From Thermus hydrothermalis (GTDB lineage Bacteria; Deinococcota; Deinococci; Deinococcales; Thermaceae): a stretch of 64,000 bases of DNA. The notes below the pieces were generated by a model, which made no database searches, was not told where the DNA came from, and saw only the letters and a list, made by a program, of their open reading frames with translations. Numbering within the stretch: the stretch's first letter is position 1; each line of letters starts with the position of its first letter. Made by a program: the position numbers and the translations under genes. Location: contig NZ_JAKTNT010000009.1 in NCBI RefSeq assembly GCF_022760925.1, positions 24,721 to 88,720 on the forward strand, given 5' to 3'. Shown here piece after piece: positions 11,319 through 19,381 of this stretch.

Positions 11319-11981
11319 CTAGCCTTGGCCCAACTCCCGCTTGAGCCGAAGGAGTTCCTCCTCCAGCTCTTTTTCCCCGGACAAGGCGGCGAGCTCCTTC
11401 TCCAGGTCCTGGCCGTCCAGGGCCTTTAGGGCCTCGTGCCGGTCCTCCAGGGCCAGGATGCGGGCCTCCATCTCCTCAAAGGCCTCGAGGGCGGGGTGAC
11501 TGTCCAAGCGGGACTCCATCCGGCGCACCGCCTCCGCCGCCTCCACCCCCTTCTTCCGGGCCAAAAGGAGCTTCTTCCTGGCCTCGGCCTCGTCAATCTT
11601 GGCCTCCAGGGCCTTGAGCTGGGTCATGAGCCGCTCGGTGAGGGCCCGGTGCTCCGCGAGTTGCGCTTTGAAGCCCTCCGCCAGGTCCAAAGCCCGTTTC
11701 CTACGCCGCAGGGCCTCCTTGGCCAGGTCCTCCCGGGAGGCCCTAAGGGCTTCCTTGGCCTTTTCCTCCCAGAGGGCGGCCTCCTTCTCGTGGCTTTCCA
11801 CCTCCCGCTCCAGGCGCTTGGCCTCGGCCATGGCCGCTGCCACCTGTTCCCGGGCCTCCTTGAGGGCTTCCTTCATGTCCAAGAGGGCCTGCTCCAGGAT
11901 CTTCTCCGGGTCCTCGGCCCGGCGCAAGAGCTCGTTCAGGTTGGCGCGGATGAGACGCCCCAGGCGGTCTAGTAGGTTCAT
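11319..11981 (-). CDS. pspA: PspA/IM30 (Vipp1) family membrane-stress protein
   Basis: ESCRT-III-like protein that coats and repairs the inner face of the cytoplasmic membrane. The 220 residues are almost entirely charged alpha-helix: an amphipathic N-terminal helix (MNLLDRLGRLIRANLNELL), then PEKILEQALLDM, a PspA hallmark, and long coiled coils rich in Ala, Glu, Lys and Arg to about residue 215. It is divergent from a tetR-led ABC exporter operon, so both may respond to envelope stress, which is inference. The start has a GGAGGC Shine-Dalgarno. Confidence 0.88.
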   Translation of the reverse strand: MNLLDRLGRLIRANLNELLRRAEDPEKILEQALLDMKEALKEAREQVAAAMAEAKRLEREVESHEKEAALWEEKAKEALRASREDLAKEALRRRKRALDLAEGFKAQLAEHRALTERLMTQLKALEAKIDEAEARKKLLLARKKGVEAAEAVRRMESRLDSHPALEAFEEMEARILALEDRHEALKALDGQDLEKELAALSGEKELEEELLRLKRELGQG

Positions 11982-11997
11982 GCTGCCTCCGGGTCCA

Positions 11998-12033
11998 GTA
12001 TACCTTGACGGCGCCTTGGGCCTGGGGTAGCCT
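11998..12033. promoter_or_regulatory. Divergent pspA / tetR promoters
   Basis: Plus strand: TTGACG (12005-12010), a 17-base spacer and TAGCCT (12028-12033) in front of tetR. Minus strand: TATACT (11998-12003) in front of pspA. The two promoters abut within 36 bases, so one regulator could control both. Confidence 0.65.
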
Positions 12034-12045
12034 TGCCCTGCAAGT

Positions 12046-12630
12046 ATGCGCTTACTTACGGAAGCCGACCCCCTCGAGGCCCGCCTCTTCCAGGCCGCTT
12101 TGGAGCTTTTGGCGGAGCGGGGCTACCGCGGGGCCACTACCAAGGAGGTGGCCCGGCGGGCGGGGGTGAGCGAGGTGACCCTTTTCCGCCGCTATGGGAG
12201 CAAGGAGGCTTTGTTCCGGAAGGCCGTGGTCGCCTTCTTCCCTCAGGGCTTCCTGGAGCGGCTTCCCGAGGAAGGGGCCCCTTTGGCAGAGGGGCTTTCC
12301 GCCCTCTTGGAGGCCTATCTGGAGCTTCTCAAGGCCCATCAGGTTCTTTTGCCCAAGCTCTTGGCAGAGTTGTTGCGCCACCCCGAGCTCCTTTCGGAAG
12401 GCCCCCCGAGGGGGCTCGGGCTGGCTTTGGGAAGGATTGTGGGCTTTTTCCGGGCCAAACAGGAGGCGGGCCTTTTGCGGCCGGACGAGCCCCCCGAGGA
12501 GCTGGCCCTGGCCTTCGTGGGTCCCCTTTTCGCCCGCTTCCTCCTGGGGGAGGTTTTGGGGGTGCGCCTGCCCTTGGACCGGGAGGCCTACGTGCGGGGG
12601 TATCTGGAGGGACGCTATGGTGCACGCTGA
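12046..12630 (+). CDS. TetR-family transcriptional regulator
   Basis: The 194 residues start with a TetR DNA-binding domain: helix-turn-helix RGYRGATTKEVARRAGVSEVTLFRRYGSKEALF, with the typical F/Y-x-x-K-E end (quoted in parts: ATTKEVARRAG, SEVTLFRRYGS). The C-terminal part would bind an inducer. It is the first gene of a five-gene operon with an ABC exporter and probably represses it. The next gene overlaps its end by 14 bases. Confidence 0.88.
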   Translation: MRLLTEADPLEARLFQAALELLAERGYRGATTKEVARRAGVSEVTLFRRYGSKEALFRKAVVAFFPQGFLERLPEEGAPLAEGLSALLEAYLELLKAHQVLLPKLLAELLRHPELLSEGPPRGLGLALGRIVGFFRAKQEAGLLRPDEPPEELALAFVGPLFARFLLGEVLGVRLPLDREAYVRGYLEGRYGAR

Positions 12631-13474
12631 GGAGGTGACGCGGCATTTCGGCAGCCTCAAGGCCCTGGACCGGGTGAGCCTTTCCGTGCGCCCAGGGGAG
12701 GTGTTCGGCCTTTTGGGCCCCAACGGGGCGGGGAAGACCACCTTGGTGCGGGTCCTCACCGGGGTTCTCCGCCCCGATGGGGGGCGGGCGGTGGTGGCGG
12801 GGCTAGATGTGTTGCGGGAGCCTTGGGCGGTCAAGGCCCGGATCGGCTACGCCACCCAGGAGCAAAGCGTCTACCGCGACCTCACCGTGGAGGAAAACCT
12901 CCGCTTCCGCGCCCGCCTTTACCGGCCAAGGGAGGCGAAGGCCCTGGCGGAAGAGGCCCTTTTGCGCTTTGGCCTTCTCCCCTACGCCAAGGCCCTGGCG
13001 GGCCACCTCTCCGGGGGCTGGCGGCAACGGCTGGCCTTGGCCCAGGCGGTGGTCCACCGCCCGGAGGTCCTCTTCTTGGACGAGCCCACCACGGGGCTTG
13101 ACCCCGTGTCCCGCCGGGCCATCTGGGACCTCATCCACCAGGAGGCGGAACGGGGGGCGGCGGTCTTGGTCACCACCCACTATATGGACGAGGCGGAGCG
13201 TTGCCACCGCCTGGCCCTCCTCTTCGCCGGGCGGGTCCTGGCCCTGGGCACGCCGCAGGAGCTCAAGGCCGAGGCCCGGGGGCGGGCGGATTTCTACTTC
13301 GCCCCCGTGACCTTGGCCGAGGCGAGGCGGGTGGAAGGGGTTTGGGACGCCTGGCCCAGCGGCCACGGGGTGCGCCTCATCCTGCGGAAGGGCGTGGTCC
13401 CGCCCTTTCCCGCCACGCCCACCGAGCCCACCCTCGAGGACGTCTTCCTGGTCTACACCAAGGGGGAAGCATGA
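12617..13474 (+). CDS. ABC transporter ATP-binding protein
   Basis: ATPase subunit of an ABC-2 type exporter, 285 residues. Walker A GPNGAGKTT is at 34-42, followed by a Q-loop region (ATQEQSVY), the signature LSGGWRQRLALAQA, Walker B VLFLDEPTTGLDP and an H-loop TTHYMDEAE. I start at the ATG inside the end of tetR, which has GGAGGG upstream; the longer frame is an antiframe of tetR. It pairs with the permease that follows through a four-base ATGA overlap. Confidence 0.92.
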   Translation: MVHAEEVTRHFGSLKALDRVSLSVRPGEVFGLLGPNGAGKTTLVRVLTGVLRPDGGRAVVAGLDVLREPWAVKARIGYATQEQSVYRDLTVEENLRFRARLYRPREAKALAEEALLRFGLLPYAKALAGHLSGGWRQRLALAQAVVHRPEVLFLDEPTTGLDPVSRRAIWDLIHQEAERGAAVLVTTHYMDEAERCHRLALLFAGRVLALGTPQELKAEARGRADFYFAPVTLAEARRVEGVWDAWPSGHGVRLILRKGVVPPFPATPTEPTLEDVFLVYTKGEA

Positions 13475-14592
13475 GCCGCATCCTCGCCCTAGCGGAAAAG
13501 GAGTTTTTGCAGATCCGGCGGGACCACGTCCTCCCGCGGCTCATCGTCCTTTTGCCCACCCTGATGCTCCTCCTCTTCGGCTACGCCATCAACTTCACCC
13601 TGGATAACATCCCCCTGGCGGTGTACGACGCCTCCCAGGACCGCATCAGCCAGACCCTTTTGGCGGAGCTCACCCGGGAAAACCGCTTCCATTTGGCGGT
13701 GAGGGCGGAAAGCCCCGAGGGGGTGGTGAGGGCGGTGGACCGGGGCCAGGCCCGGGTGGGCCTGGTGGTGCCCCCAGGGGCCTTGGAAAGGGTGCGCCGG
13801 GGGGAGAGCGTGAACCTGGAGGTCTACGTGGACGGCACCGACCCCAACTTCGCCTTCCAGGCCCAGGCCGCCTTGCGCAAGGCCATCCAGGAGGTGAACG
13901 CCCGCATCCTGGTGGGCCGGGCCCTTTCCGGGGAGGCGGTCTTGCCCCCCTTGAGCCCCACCCTCCACACCCTCTACAACCCGGACAACAAGACCGCCTG
14001 GTTCATGATCCCCGGCATCATCGGCCTGGTCCTCACCATGTTCACCGTGCTCCTTACCGCCCTCTCCATCGTCCGGGAGGCGGAAAGCCGCATGATGGAA
14101 AGCCTTTTGGCCTCCCCCTTGCGCCCCCACGAGATGGTCCTGGGCAAGGTCCTGCCCTATCTGGTCATCGCCTTTGCCGTGGCCATCTTGGTTTTGGCCC
14201 TGGGGCACTGGGTTTTTGGGGTGCCGGTGCGGGGAAGCCTCCTCCTTCTGCTCTTCGCCATGTTCCTCTTCGTGTTGGGCTCCTTGGCGGCGGGGGTTTT
14301 GATCTCCACCTTGGCCCGCACCCAGGTGCAGGCGGTCTTCGGCACCTACGCCTATGCCTTTCCCACCATCTTCCTTTCGGGCTTCGTCTTCCCCATAGAC
14401 GGCATGCCCCGCCTTTTCCAGATGCTTTCCTACCTGGTGCCCGCCCGCTACCTCATTGAGGTCCTGCGGGGGGTGATGCTCAAAGGGGTGGGCCTTGGGG
14501 TGCTTTGGCCCCACCTCTTGGCCTTGGCCCTCTTCTCCGCTTTGGTCCTCTTCTTGGCCTCGGCCCGCTTCCAGAGGCAGGTGGCGGTATGA
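13471..14592 (+). CDS. ABC-2 type exporter permease
   Basis: Membrane subunit for the preceding ATPase, 373 residues. One transmembrane helix near residues 24-44 is followed by a large extracytoplasmic domain (about 45-185) and five to six helices in the C-terminal half, including the SLLASPLRPHEMVLGKV loop typical of DrrB/YhfI-like ABC-2 permeases. Substrate unknown; efflux of a drug or a lipid-like compound would fit the TetR control. Confidence 0.88.
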   Translation: MSRILALAEKEFLQIRRDHVLPRLIVLLPTLMLLLFGYAINFTLDNIPLAVYDASQDRISQTLLAELTRENRFHLAVRAESPEGVVRAVDRGQARVGLVVPPGALERVRRGESVNLEVYVDGTDPNFAFQAQAALRKAIQEVNARILVGRALSGEAVLPPLSPTLHTLYNPDNKTAWFMIPGIIGLVLTMFTVLLTALSIVREAESRMMESLLASPLRPHEMVLGKVLPYLVIAFAVAILVLALGHWVFGVPVRGSLLLLLFAMFLFVLGSLAAGVLISTLARTQVQAVFGTYAYAFPTIFLSGFVFPIDGMPRLFQMLSYLVPARYLIEVLRGVMLKGVGLGVLWPHLLALALFSALVLFLASARFQRQVAV

Positions 14593-15380
14593 GGGGGGTG
14601 GTGCTTCTTCTCCTCGTTTCCCTGGCCTTGGCCCAGGGGCGCCTCGAGGCGGGCCTTTACGGGGCCCCCGGCGGGGTAACCCCGGCCCTGGAGGCCGCCT
14701 TCGCCCTTGGGGAAGGGGAGGCTTACCTGAGGGGGCAACCCGGGCGGGGGGCCTTGGGCTACCTGGGGAACCTTTCCTTGGGGCCTCTGGGCTTTCTGGC
14801 CTATGGGGCCCAAGGGGAGGTGGGGGAGGGGGGCCTGGGGGGTGCCCTTTTCCTGGAGGGAGGGGCGGGACCCTTGGCGGCGGAGGGGCGGCTTGGGTAC
14901 AGGCCCCAAGGGGCTTTTCCCCTTTTCCCCGAGGCGGGGTTTTTCGGGCGGCTTTCCCTGCGCTACCGGGCCACCCCTAGGGAGGTCTGGGGTTTGGAGG
15001 TGGCAAAGAACACCCCTCCCCGCCCCCCCTCCTTCGGCCTGCAACCGGGTTGGGAAGGGGGCTTTCGCCTGGAAGGGAGCTACGCCTTCCGGCAGGAGGC
15101 CGCCTACACCCTGGGGCTAGGGGTTTCCCCCGGGCCCTACGCCCTTTTGGGCCTGAAGGGGGAGGTGGGGGAGGGAGGGGAGGTTTTGGACCTCCTCCTC
15201 CGCCTGGGCGGGGTGAACCGGTTGGAGGCGGGGCTTTACTTAGGGGAGGCTAGCCTCCATCTCACCCTTTCCTACCCGTGGGCGGGTAGCTTCGTGGTGT
15301 GGCTTGGGGACTTGGGCCTCGAGGCGGGTTACGGGAAGGCCCCCTACGCCTGGGTCCGCTACGCTTGGAGGTGGCCGTGA
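14589..15380 (+). CDS. Secreted glycine-rich beta-barrel-like protein
   Basis: No family recognised. The 263 residues have a signal peptide (MRGVVLLLLVSLALAQ) and then alternating short hydrophobic and glycine-rich stretches ending in an aromatic-rich strand (YAWVRYAWRW), the look of an outer-membrane beta-barrel. Thermus has an outer membrane. It is joined by ATGA overlap to the ABC permease and overlaps the LolA-like gene, so it may be the outer-envelope part of the same system. That role is inferred. Confidence 0.65.
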   Translation: MRGVVLLLLVSLALAQGRLEAGLYGAPGGVTPALEAAFALGEGEAYLRGQPGRGALGYLGNLSLGPLGFLAYGAQGEVGEGGLGGALFLEGGAGPLAAEGRLGYRPQGAFPLFPEAGFFGRLSLRYRATPREVWGLEVAKNTPPRPPSFGLQPGWEGGFRLEGSYAFRQEAAYTLGLGVSPGPYALLGLKGEVGEGGEVLDLLLRLGGVNRLEAGLYLGEASLHLTLSYPWAGSFVVWLGDLGLEAGYGKAPYAWVRYAWRWP

Positions 15381-16024
15381 AGGAAAGAGCCCTGACGATC
15401 CTCGGATTTTTCGCCCTTTTGGCCCTGGCTTGGGCCCAGTCGGTCCCGCAGATCCTGGACCTGGTTGAGAAAAACCTGGCCGAACCCTGGCAGGCCCTGG
15501 TGCAGGGGGAGATCCAGGGCCCAGGGGGTCGGGAAACCCTCCAGGCCCGGGTCTACGCCCTGCCCAAGGAGAAGCTCTACCGCATAGAGTTCCTCAAGCC
15601 GGGCTCCTTGGAGGGGAACTTTACCGTGGTCACCGAGAAGGAGGTCTGGAACTACCTCTACCTCACCAACCAGCTCGTCATCAGCCCCAAGGAGAAGGCC
15701 CAGGTGCAGGGCCTGGGCTTTAGCCCCCAGGGCCTGGGCGACCTGAAGGCCCTGAGCGAGCGGGTAAACCTCCGCCTGGCGGGGGAGGAGCGCCTGCCGG
15801 AAGGGGTGGCCTGGAAGCTCGTGGGCGAGGCCAAGGAGGGCCAGGGCTTCGCCCGCTTGGAGCTCTATGTCCTGAAGGCGGACCCAAGGCCTTTGCGCTT
15901 CCTCTTCCTGGACGAGGGGGGGAAGGTTTTGGCGGACCTCAAGGTGGTGGAGTTCAAGCGGGCAAGCCTCACCCCCGCCCAGCTCAAGCGCTATCCCAAG
16001 GACGCCCAGGTGGTGCGCCGCTAG
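15377..16024 (+). CDS. LolA-like / outer-membrane lipoprotein-sorting protein
   Basis: The 215 residues carry a signal peptide (VKERALTILGFFALLALAWAQ), then a beta-rich fold with WNYLYLTNQLVISP and LRFLFLDEGGKVLADLKV, the pattern of LolA-type periplasmic lipid carriers. I chose the GTG at 15377, which overlaps the stop of the barrel gene and starts the signal peptide cleanly; an earlier frame is an antiframe. It ends the tetR-ABC operon. Its TAG shares the palindrome CTAG with the stop of cysK on the other strand. Confidence 0.7.
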   Translation: MKERALTILGFFALLALAWAQSVPQILDLVEKNLAEPWQALVQGEIQGPGGRETLQARVYALPKEKLYRIEFLKPGSLEGNFTVVTEKEVWNYLYLTNQLVISPKEKAQVQGLGFSPQGLGDLKALSERVNLRLAGEERLPEGVAWKLVGEAKEGQGFARLELYVLKADPRPLRFLFLDEGGKVLADLKVVEFKRASLTPAQLKRYPKDAQVVRR

Positions 16025-16935
16025 GTTTCGGCATAGAGGGGGGTGGAGAGGTACTTCCACCCCCCATCGGGGCTGATGCAGGCCACCCGCTTGCCGGGGC
16101 CGAGCTCCCGCGCCACCTGAAGGGCGGCCCAGATGATGCCCCCCGAGCTCATCCCCAGGAAAAGCCCCTCTTCCCGGGCGAGCCTGCGGGCCAGGGGGAA
16201 GGCGTCCTCCTCCCACACCTGGATGACCCCGTCCAGGAGGCTTAGGTCCAGGTTCTCGGGGATGAAGCCCGGGCCCATGCCCTGGAACTGGTGTTGCCCC
16301 ATCTTCCCCCCGGAGAGGACGTTGGAGCGGGCGGGCTCCACGGCGATGACCTTCACCTTGGGGTTTCGCTCCTTGAGGTAGCGCCCCACCCCGGTGATGG
16401 TCCCCCCCGTGCCCGAGCCGTAGACGAAGGCGTCTATGCGCCCCTCCAAGGCCTCGTAGAGCTCGGGCCCCGTGGTCTCGTAGTGGGCCCGCACGTTGGC
16501 GGGGTTTTTGAACTGGTCGGGCATGAAGGCCCCCAGCTCCTCCTTAAGCCGGAGAGCTTCCTCCCTGGCCGCCAGCATCCGCCTTTCCGGGTCCGTGAGG
16601 ACGAGCTCCGCCCCCAAGGCCCTTAGGACCCGCTTCCTCTCCTCGGACATCTGGGCGGGCATGGTGAGGATGAGGCGGTAGCCCCGGCTTGCGGCGATCA
16701 TGGCGAGGCCGATGCCCGTGTTGCCGCTCGTGGGCTCCACGATTACCTGGCCCGAGCCCGGCTTTAGGATCCCCCTTTCCTCGGCGTCCTTGATCATGTA
16801 CCAGGCGGGGCGGTCCTTGATGGAGCCCCCTGGGTTTAGCCCCTCCAGCTTCACCCAGACCTCGGCCATGCCCGGCTCCACCACCTTGGCGAGGCGCACC
16901 ACGGGGGTTTTGCCGATGACCCCTTCCACCCGCAT
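16021..16935 (-). CDS. cysK: Cysteine synthase (O-acetylserine sulfhydrylase)
   Basis: PLP enzyme that makes cysteine from O-acetylserine and sulfide. The 304 residues show the PLP lysine in GSIKDRPAW (Lys40), the substrate loop TSGNTG (69-74), the GTGGT phosphate-binding loop and a C-terminal GMSSGG motif. The ATG at 16935 gives the expected family length; the frame extends far upstream only because GC-rich antisense DNA lacks stops. A TATAGT six bases before the ATG suggests a leaderless transcript. The related isoform CysM is the main alternative. Confidence 0.93.
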   Translation of the reverse strand: MRVEGVIGKTPVVRLAKVVEPGMAEVWVKLEGLNPGGSIKDRPAWYMIKDAEERGILKPGSGQVIVEPTSGNTGIGLAMIAASRGYRLILTMPAQMSEERKRVLRALGAELVLTDPERRMLAAREEALRLKEELGAFMPDQFKNPANVRAHYETTGPELYEALEGRIDAFVYGSGTGGTITGVGRYLKERNPKVKVIAVEPARSNVLSGGKMGQHQFQGMGPGFIPENLDLSLLDGVIQVWEEDAFPLARRLAREEGLFLGMSSGGIIWAALQVARELGPGKRVACISPDGGWKYLSTPLYAET

Positions 16936-16941
16936 ACCCTC

Positions 16942-16947
16942 ACTATA
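16942..16947 (-). promoter_or_regulatory. Leaderless-type -10, cysK
   Basis: Minus-strand TATAGT, six bases from the ATG at 16935. Confidence 0.55.
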
Positions 16948-17016
16948 GGGGTTTCCTTGGCGGGGGGCATCTGCTAACCTGAAAGGAGCAAGCCCCAAGC
17001 TTGCGGAAGGGTGAAC

Positions 17017-17484
17017 ATGAAAGTAGGACAGGACAAGGTGGTCACCATTCGCTACACCCTCCAGGTGGAGGGGGAGGTTTTGGACCAGGGGGAGCTTTCC
17101 TACCTGCACGGGCACGGCAACCTCATCCGGGGCCTCGAGGAGGCCCTGGAGGGCCGCGAGGAGGGCGAAGCCTTCCAGGCCCACGTGCCGGCGGAGAAGG
17201 CCTACGGCCCCCACGATCCGGAAGGGGTGCAGGTGGTGCCCCTCTCCGCCTTCCCCGAGGACGCTGAGGTGGCCCCGGGGGCCCAGTTTTACGCCCAAGA
17301 CATGGAGGGGAACCCCATGCCCCTCACCGTGGTGGAGGTCCAGGGGGAGGAGGTCACCATTGACTTCAACCATCCCCTGGCGGGCAAGGACCTGGACTTC
17401 CAGGTGGAGGTGGTGAAGGTGCGGGAGGCTACCCCCGAGGAGCTCCTGCACGGCCACGTGCACGAGGGCGGGCATTCCCACTAG
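17017..17484 (+). CDS. slyD: SlyD-type FKBP peptidyl-prolyl isomerase
   Basis: Metal-binding proline isomerase and chaperone, 155 residues. The FKBP half starts VGQDKVVTIRYTL and is interrupted by the insert-in-flap chaperone domain (about residues 65-125: PEDAEV to NHPLAGKDL), followed by the returning FKBP strand LDFQVEVVKVREATPEEL. The C-terminus is histidine-rich (HGHVHEGGHSH), the nickel/zinc-binding tail of SlyD. I use the ATG at 17017, as in T. thermophilus, over a GTG two codons earlier. A small hairpin (16988-17004) precedes the Shine-Dalgarno. Confidence 0.94.
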   Translation: MKVGQDKVVTIRYTLQVEGEVLDQGELSYLHGHGNLIRGLEEALEGREEGEAFQAHVPAEKAYGPHDPEGVQVVPLSAFPEDAEVAPGAQFYAQDMEGNPMPLTVVEVQGEEVTIDFNHPLAGKDLDFQVEVVKVREATPEELLHGHVHEGGHSH

Positions 17485-17499
17485 GCGTGGGCCAGGCCT

Positions 17500-17518
17500 C
17501 CCCAGGGGTTCCCTGGGG
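17500..17518 (+). terminator. Terminator after slyD
   Basis: Stem CCCCAGGG/CCCTGGGG with a 3-base loop, followed within 10 bases by a run of five T (17528-17532). The T run overlaps the -35 of the cold-shock promoter. Confidence 0.7.
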
Positions 17519-17522
17519 GGGC

Positions 17523-17551
17523 TTGACTTTTTCCTCCCCCCGTGGGATAGT
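17523..17551 (+). promoter_or_regulatory. Sigma-A promoter of the cold-shock gene
   Basis: TTGACT (17523-17528), exactly 17 bases, then GATAGT (17546-17551). The predicted start lies about 40 bases before the ATG. Confidence 0.75.
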
Positions 17552-17598
17552 GGGGAGTCCCTGGAAAGCCAAGTGGGTTTTCGGGATGAAGGAGAAGC

Positions 17599-17805
17599 AT
17601 GAAGAAGGGTACCGTTAAGTGGTTCAACGCGGAAAAAGGCTACGGGTTCATCCAGCAGGAAGAGGGTCCGGACGTGTTCGTGCACTTCTCGGCCATCGAG
17701 GCCGAAGGGTTTCGCACCCTGAACGAGGGGGAGCGGGTGGAGTTTGAGGTGGAGCCGGGCCGGGGCGGCAAGGGCCCCCAGGCCAAGAAGGTCCGCCGCA
17801 TCTAA
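17599..17805 (+). CDS. csp: Cold-shock domain protein
   Basis: Single OB-fold nucleic-acid chaperone of 68 residues. The RNA-binding motifs RNP1 (KGYGFIQ) and RNP2 (VFVHFS) are intact and the N-terminus [17 protein letters not shown] is diagnostic. It has its own strong promoter, a leader of about 40 bases and a strong terminator, so it is monocistronic. Unusually for this window, it contains a TCGA outside CCTCGAGG (an ATC-GAG Ile-Glu near 17696). Confidence 0.96.
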   Translation: MKKGTVKWFNAEKGYGFIQQEEGPDVFVHFSAIEAEGFRTLNEGERVEFEVEPGRGGKGPQAKKVRRI

Positions 17806-17817
17806 AGGAGGATGGCC

Positions 17818-17845
17818 AAAGGAAGCCCCCTTGGGGGCTTCCTTT
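17818..17845 (+). terminator. Terminator after the cold-shock gene
   Basis: Perfect 13-bp stem AAAGGAAGCCCCC/GGGGGCTTCCTTT with a two-base TT centre, followed by GCTTT. Confidence 0.9.
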
Positions 17846-17849
17846 GCTT

Positions 17850-17855
17850 TAGGCT
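17850..17855 (+). promoter_or_regulatory. Leaderless-type -10, surE
   Basis: TAGGCT, six bases before the ATG at 17862. Confidence 0.5.
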
Positions 17856-17861
17856 TAGGGC

Positions 17862-18611
17862 ATGCGCATCCTCGTTTCCAACGACGACGGCATCTTCTCC
17901 CCGGGCATCAAGGCCTTGGGCCTAGCCATGCGGGCCCTGGGCGAGGTGTACGTGGTGGCCCCCGACGTGGAGCAGTCGGCGGTGGGCCACGGCATCACCG
18001 TGCGCCGCCCCTTGCGCTTCAAGCACACGCAAAGCGCCGGCTTTGGGGAGATCCCCGCCTACCGGGTGGACGGCACCCCGGCGGACTGCGTGGTCCTGGG
18101 GGTGCACCTTCTAGGCCGGCCGGACCTGGTGGTTTCCGGCATCAACATCGGGGTGAACCTGGGGCTAGACCTCACCCACTCGGGTACGGTGGCGGCGGCC
18201 CTCGAGGCCACCTCCTTGGGCATCCCCGCCATCGCCTTCAGCCTGGACACCTCCGGGGAGGAGTTGGACTTCGCCGAGGCCGCCCGCCATGCGGTAAGGA
18301 TCGCCCGCCGGGTGGCGGAGAAGGGCCTGCCCAAAGGGGTCCTCCTCAACGTGAACTTCCCCGCCCGCCCGCCCAAGGGGGTCAAGGTCACCCGGCTTTC
18401 CACCCACCACTTTGAGGACACCGTGGTGGAACGGCTTGACCCCGAGGGGAAGCCCTACTACTGGATCGCCGGCACCCCCGTGGGGGAGGAGGAGGAGGGG
18501 ACGGACCTTTGGGCGGTGCGCCAGGGGTACATCTCCGTCACCCCCGTGAGCCTGGACTTCACCGCCCGGGAGTACCTGGCCGAGGTGGAGGCCTGGTTCA
18601 AGGACCTGTGA
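17862..18611 (+). CDS. surE: 5'-nucleotidase SurE
   Basis: Metal-dependent phosphatase for nucleoside 5'-monophosphates, 249 residues. The N-terminal ILVSNDDGIFSPGI contains the metal-binding Asp pair; AVGHGITVRRPL, DGTPADCV, VSGINIGVN and LTHSGTVAAALE are family motifs. The transcript appears leaderless. The last 14 bases overlap the 3' end of the gene on the opposite strand. Confidence 0.96.
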   Translation: MRILVSNDDGIFSPGIKALGLAMRALGEVYVVAPDVEQSAVGHGITVRRPLRFKHTQSAGFGEIPAYRVDGTPADCVVLGVHLLGRPDLVVSGINIGVNLGLDLTHSGTVAAALEATSLGIPAIAFSLDTSGEELDFAEAARHAVRIARRVAEKGLPKGVLLNVNFPARPPKGVKVTRLSTHHFEDTVVERLDPEGKPYYWIAGTPVGEEEEGTDLWAVRQGYISVTPVSLDFTAREYLAEVEAWFKDL

Positions 18612-19380
18612 GGCGCACGGGCAGGCCCTCCTTTAGGCCCCAGGCCTCCCGGGCGTTTCCCCGGTTGAGGGCGATTTCCAAAAGCCCTGCGCTTCCCAAG
18701 TAGGCCACCCCTTCCCCTACTTCCACCTCGCCGAAGGTGCGGCGGATGGGTACCCTTCGCCCCGCCACCTCCACCCATCCCCCCAAAGGGGCCTGGAGGA
18801 GGGTGGTGATGGCGTTGCCGAAGCGGTCAAAGGTGAGGATCTCCCCTTCCGGCCCCGGGGTGAGGGCCAGGGGAAGCCTTTGGAGGCTTTCCACCGGCAC
18901 CTCCTCCCCCAGGGCCTCCGGGGGAAGCCCCAGGGCCAGGTGGGCGGCGGCGGGGGCGAAGCGGTCGCGGCCGTGGAAGGTGAACGCCCCGGGGCGCCAC
19001 CCGGGTAAGGGGTCCAGGCCCTGGGGCCTGGGAGGCGCCACCCCTTCCAGGGCGTAGGCCCGCCGGGGCGGGTCCAGGAGCCAGGCCAGGGTGAAGAGGC
19101 CGTTGTCCGGGCCCACGTAAACCCGCCGGCCCAAGGCGGCGATGGCCCGCCTCCTTGTCCCCACCCCGGGGTCCACTACCCCTAGGACCACGCTCCCCTC
19201 GGGCAGGTAGGGCACCGCCTCAAAGAGGGCGTAGGCCGCCCGGCGCAGGTCCTGGGGCGGGAGGTCGTGGGCCAGGTCCACCACCCCTATTCCGGGGGCC
19301 TTTTGGGCCAAGACCGCCTTCACCACCCCCACGTAGGGGTCCTCGAGGCCGAAGTCGGAGAGGAAGAAGACGGGGCGCAT
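18598..19380 (-). CDS. SAM hydroxide adenosyltransferase (DUF62)
   Basis: Member of the fluorinase/DUF62 family that cleaves S-adenosylmethionine with water or hydroxide to adenosine and methionine. The 260 residues show LSDFGLEDPYVG at the N-terminus, VDPGVGTRRR (the Asp and Arg of the proposed triad) and FHGRDRFAPAAAHLA (the His). The ATG at 19380 begins MRPVFFLSDFG; a longer frame adds 24 unrelated residues. It directly follows the membrane-protein gene on the minus strand. Confidence 0.88.
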   Translation of the reverse strand: MRPVFFLSDFGLEDPYVGVVKAVLAQKAPGIGVVDLAHDLPPQDLRRAAYALFEAVPYLPEGSVVLGVVDPGVGTRRRAIAALGRRVYVGPDNGLFTLAWLLDPPRRAYALEGVAPPRPQGLDPLPGWRPGAFTFHGRDRFAPAAAHLALGLPPEALGEEVPVESLQRLPLALTPGPEGEILTFDRFGNAITTLLQAPLGGWVEVAGRRVPIRRTFGEVEVGEGVAYLGSAGLLEIALNRGNAREAWGLKEGLPVRLTGP

Positions 19381-19381
19381 C

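Noticed and set aside
12194..12616. N-terminal extension of the ABC ATPase frame
   Set aside because: It is a shifted reading of tetR; the family starts at ATG 12617.
16936..17685. Long N-terminal extension of the cysK frame
   Set aside because: It runs antisense through slyD and the csp start; cysK family length and a -10 element fix the start at 16935.
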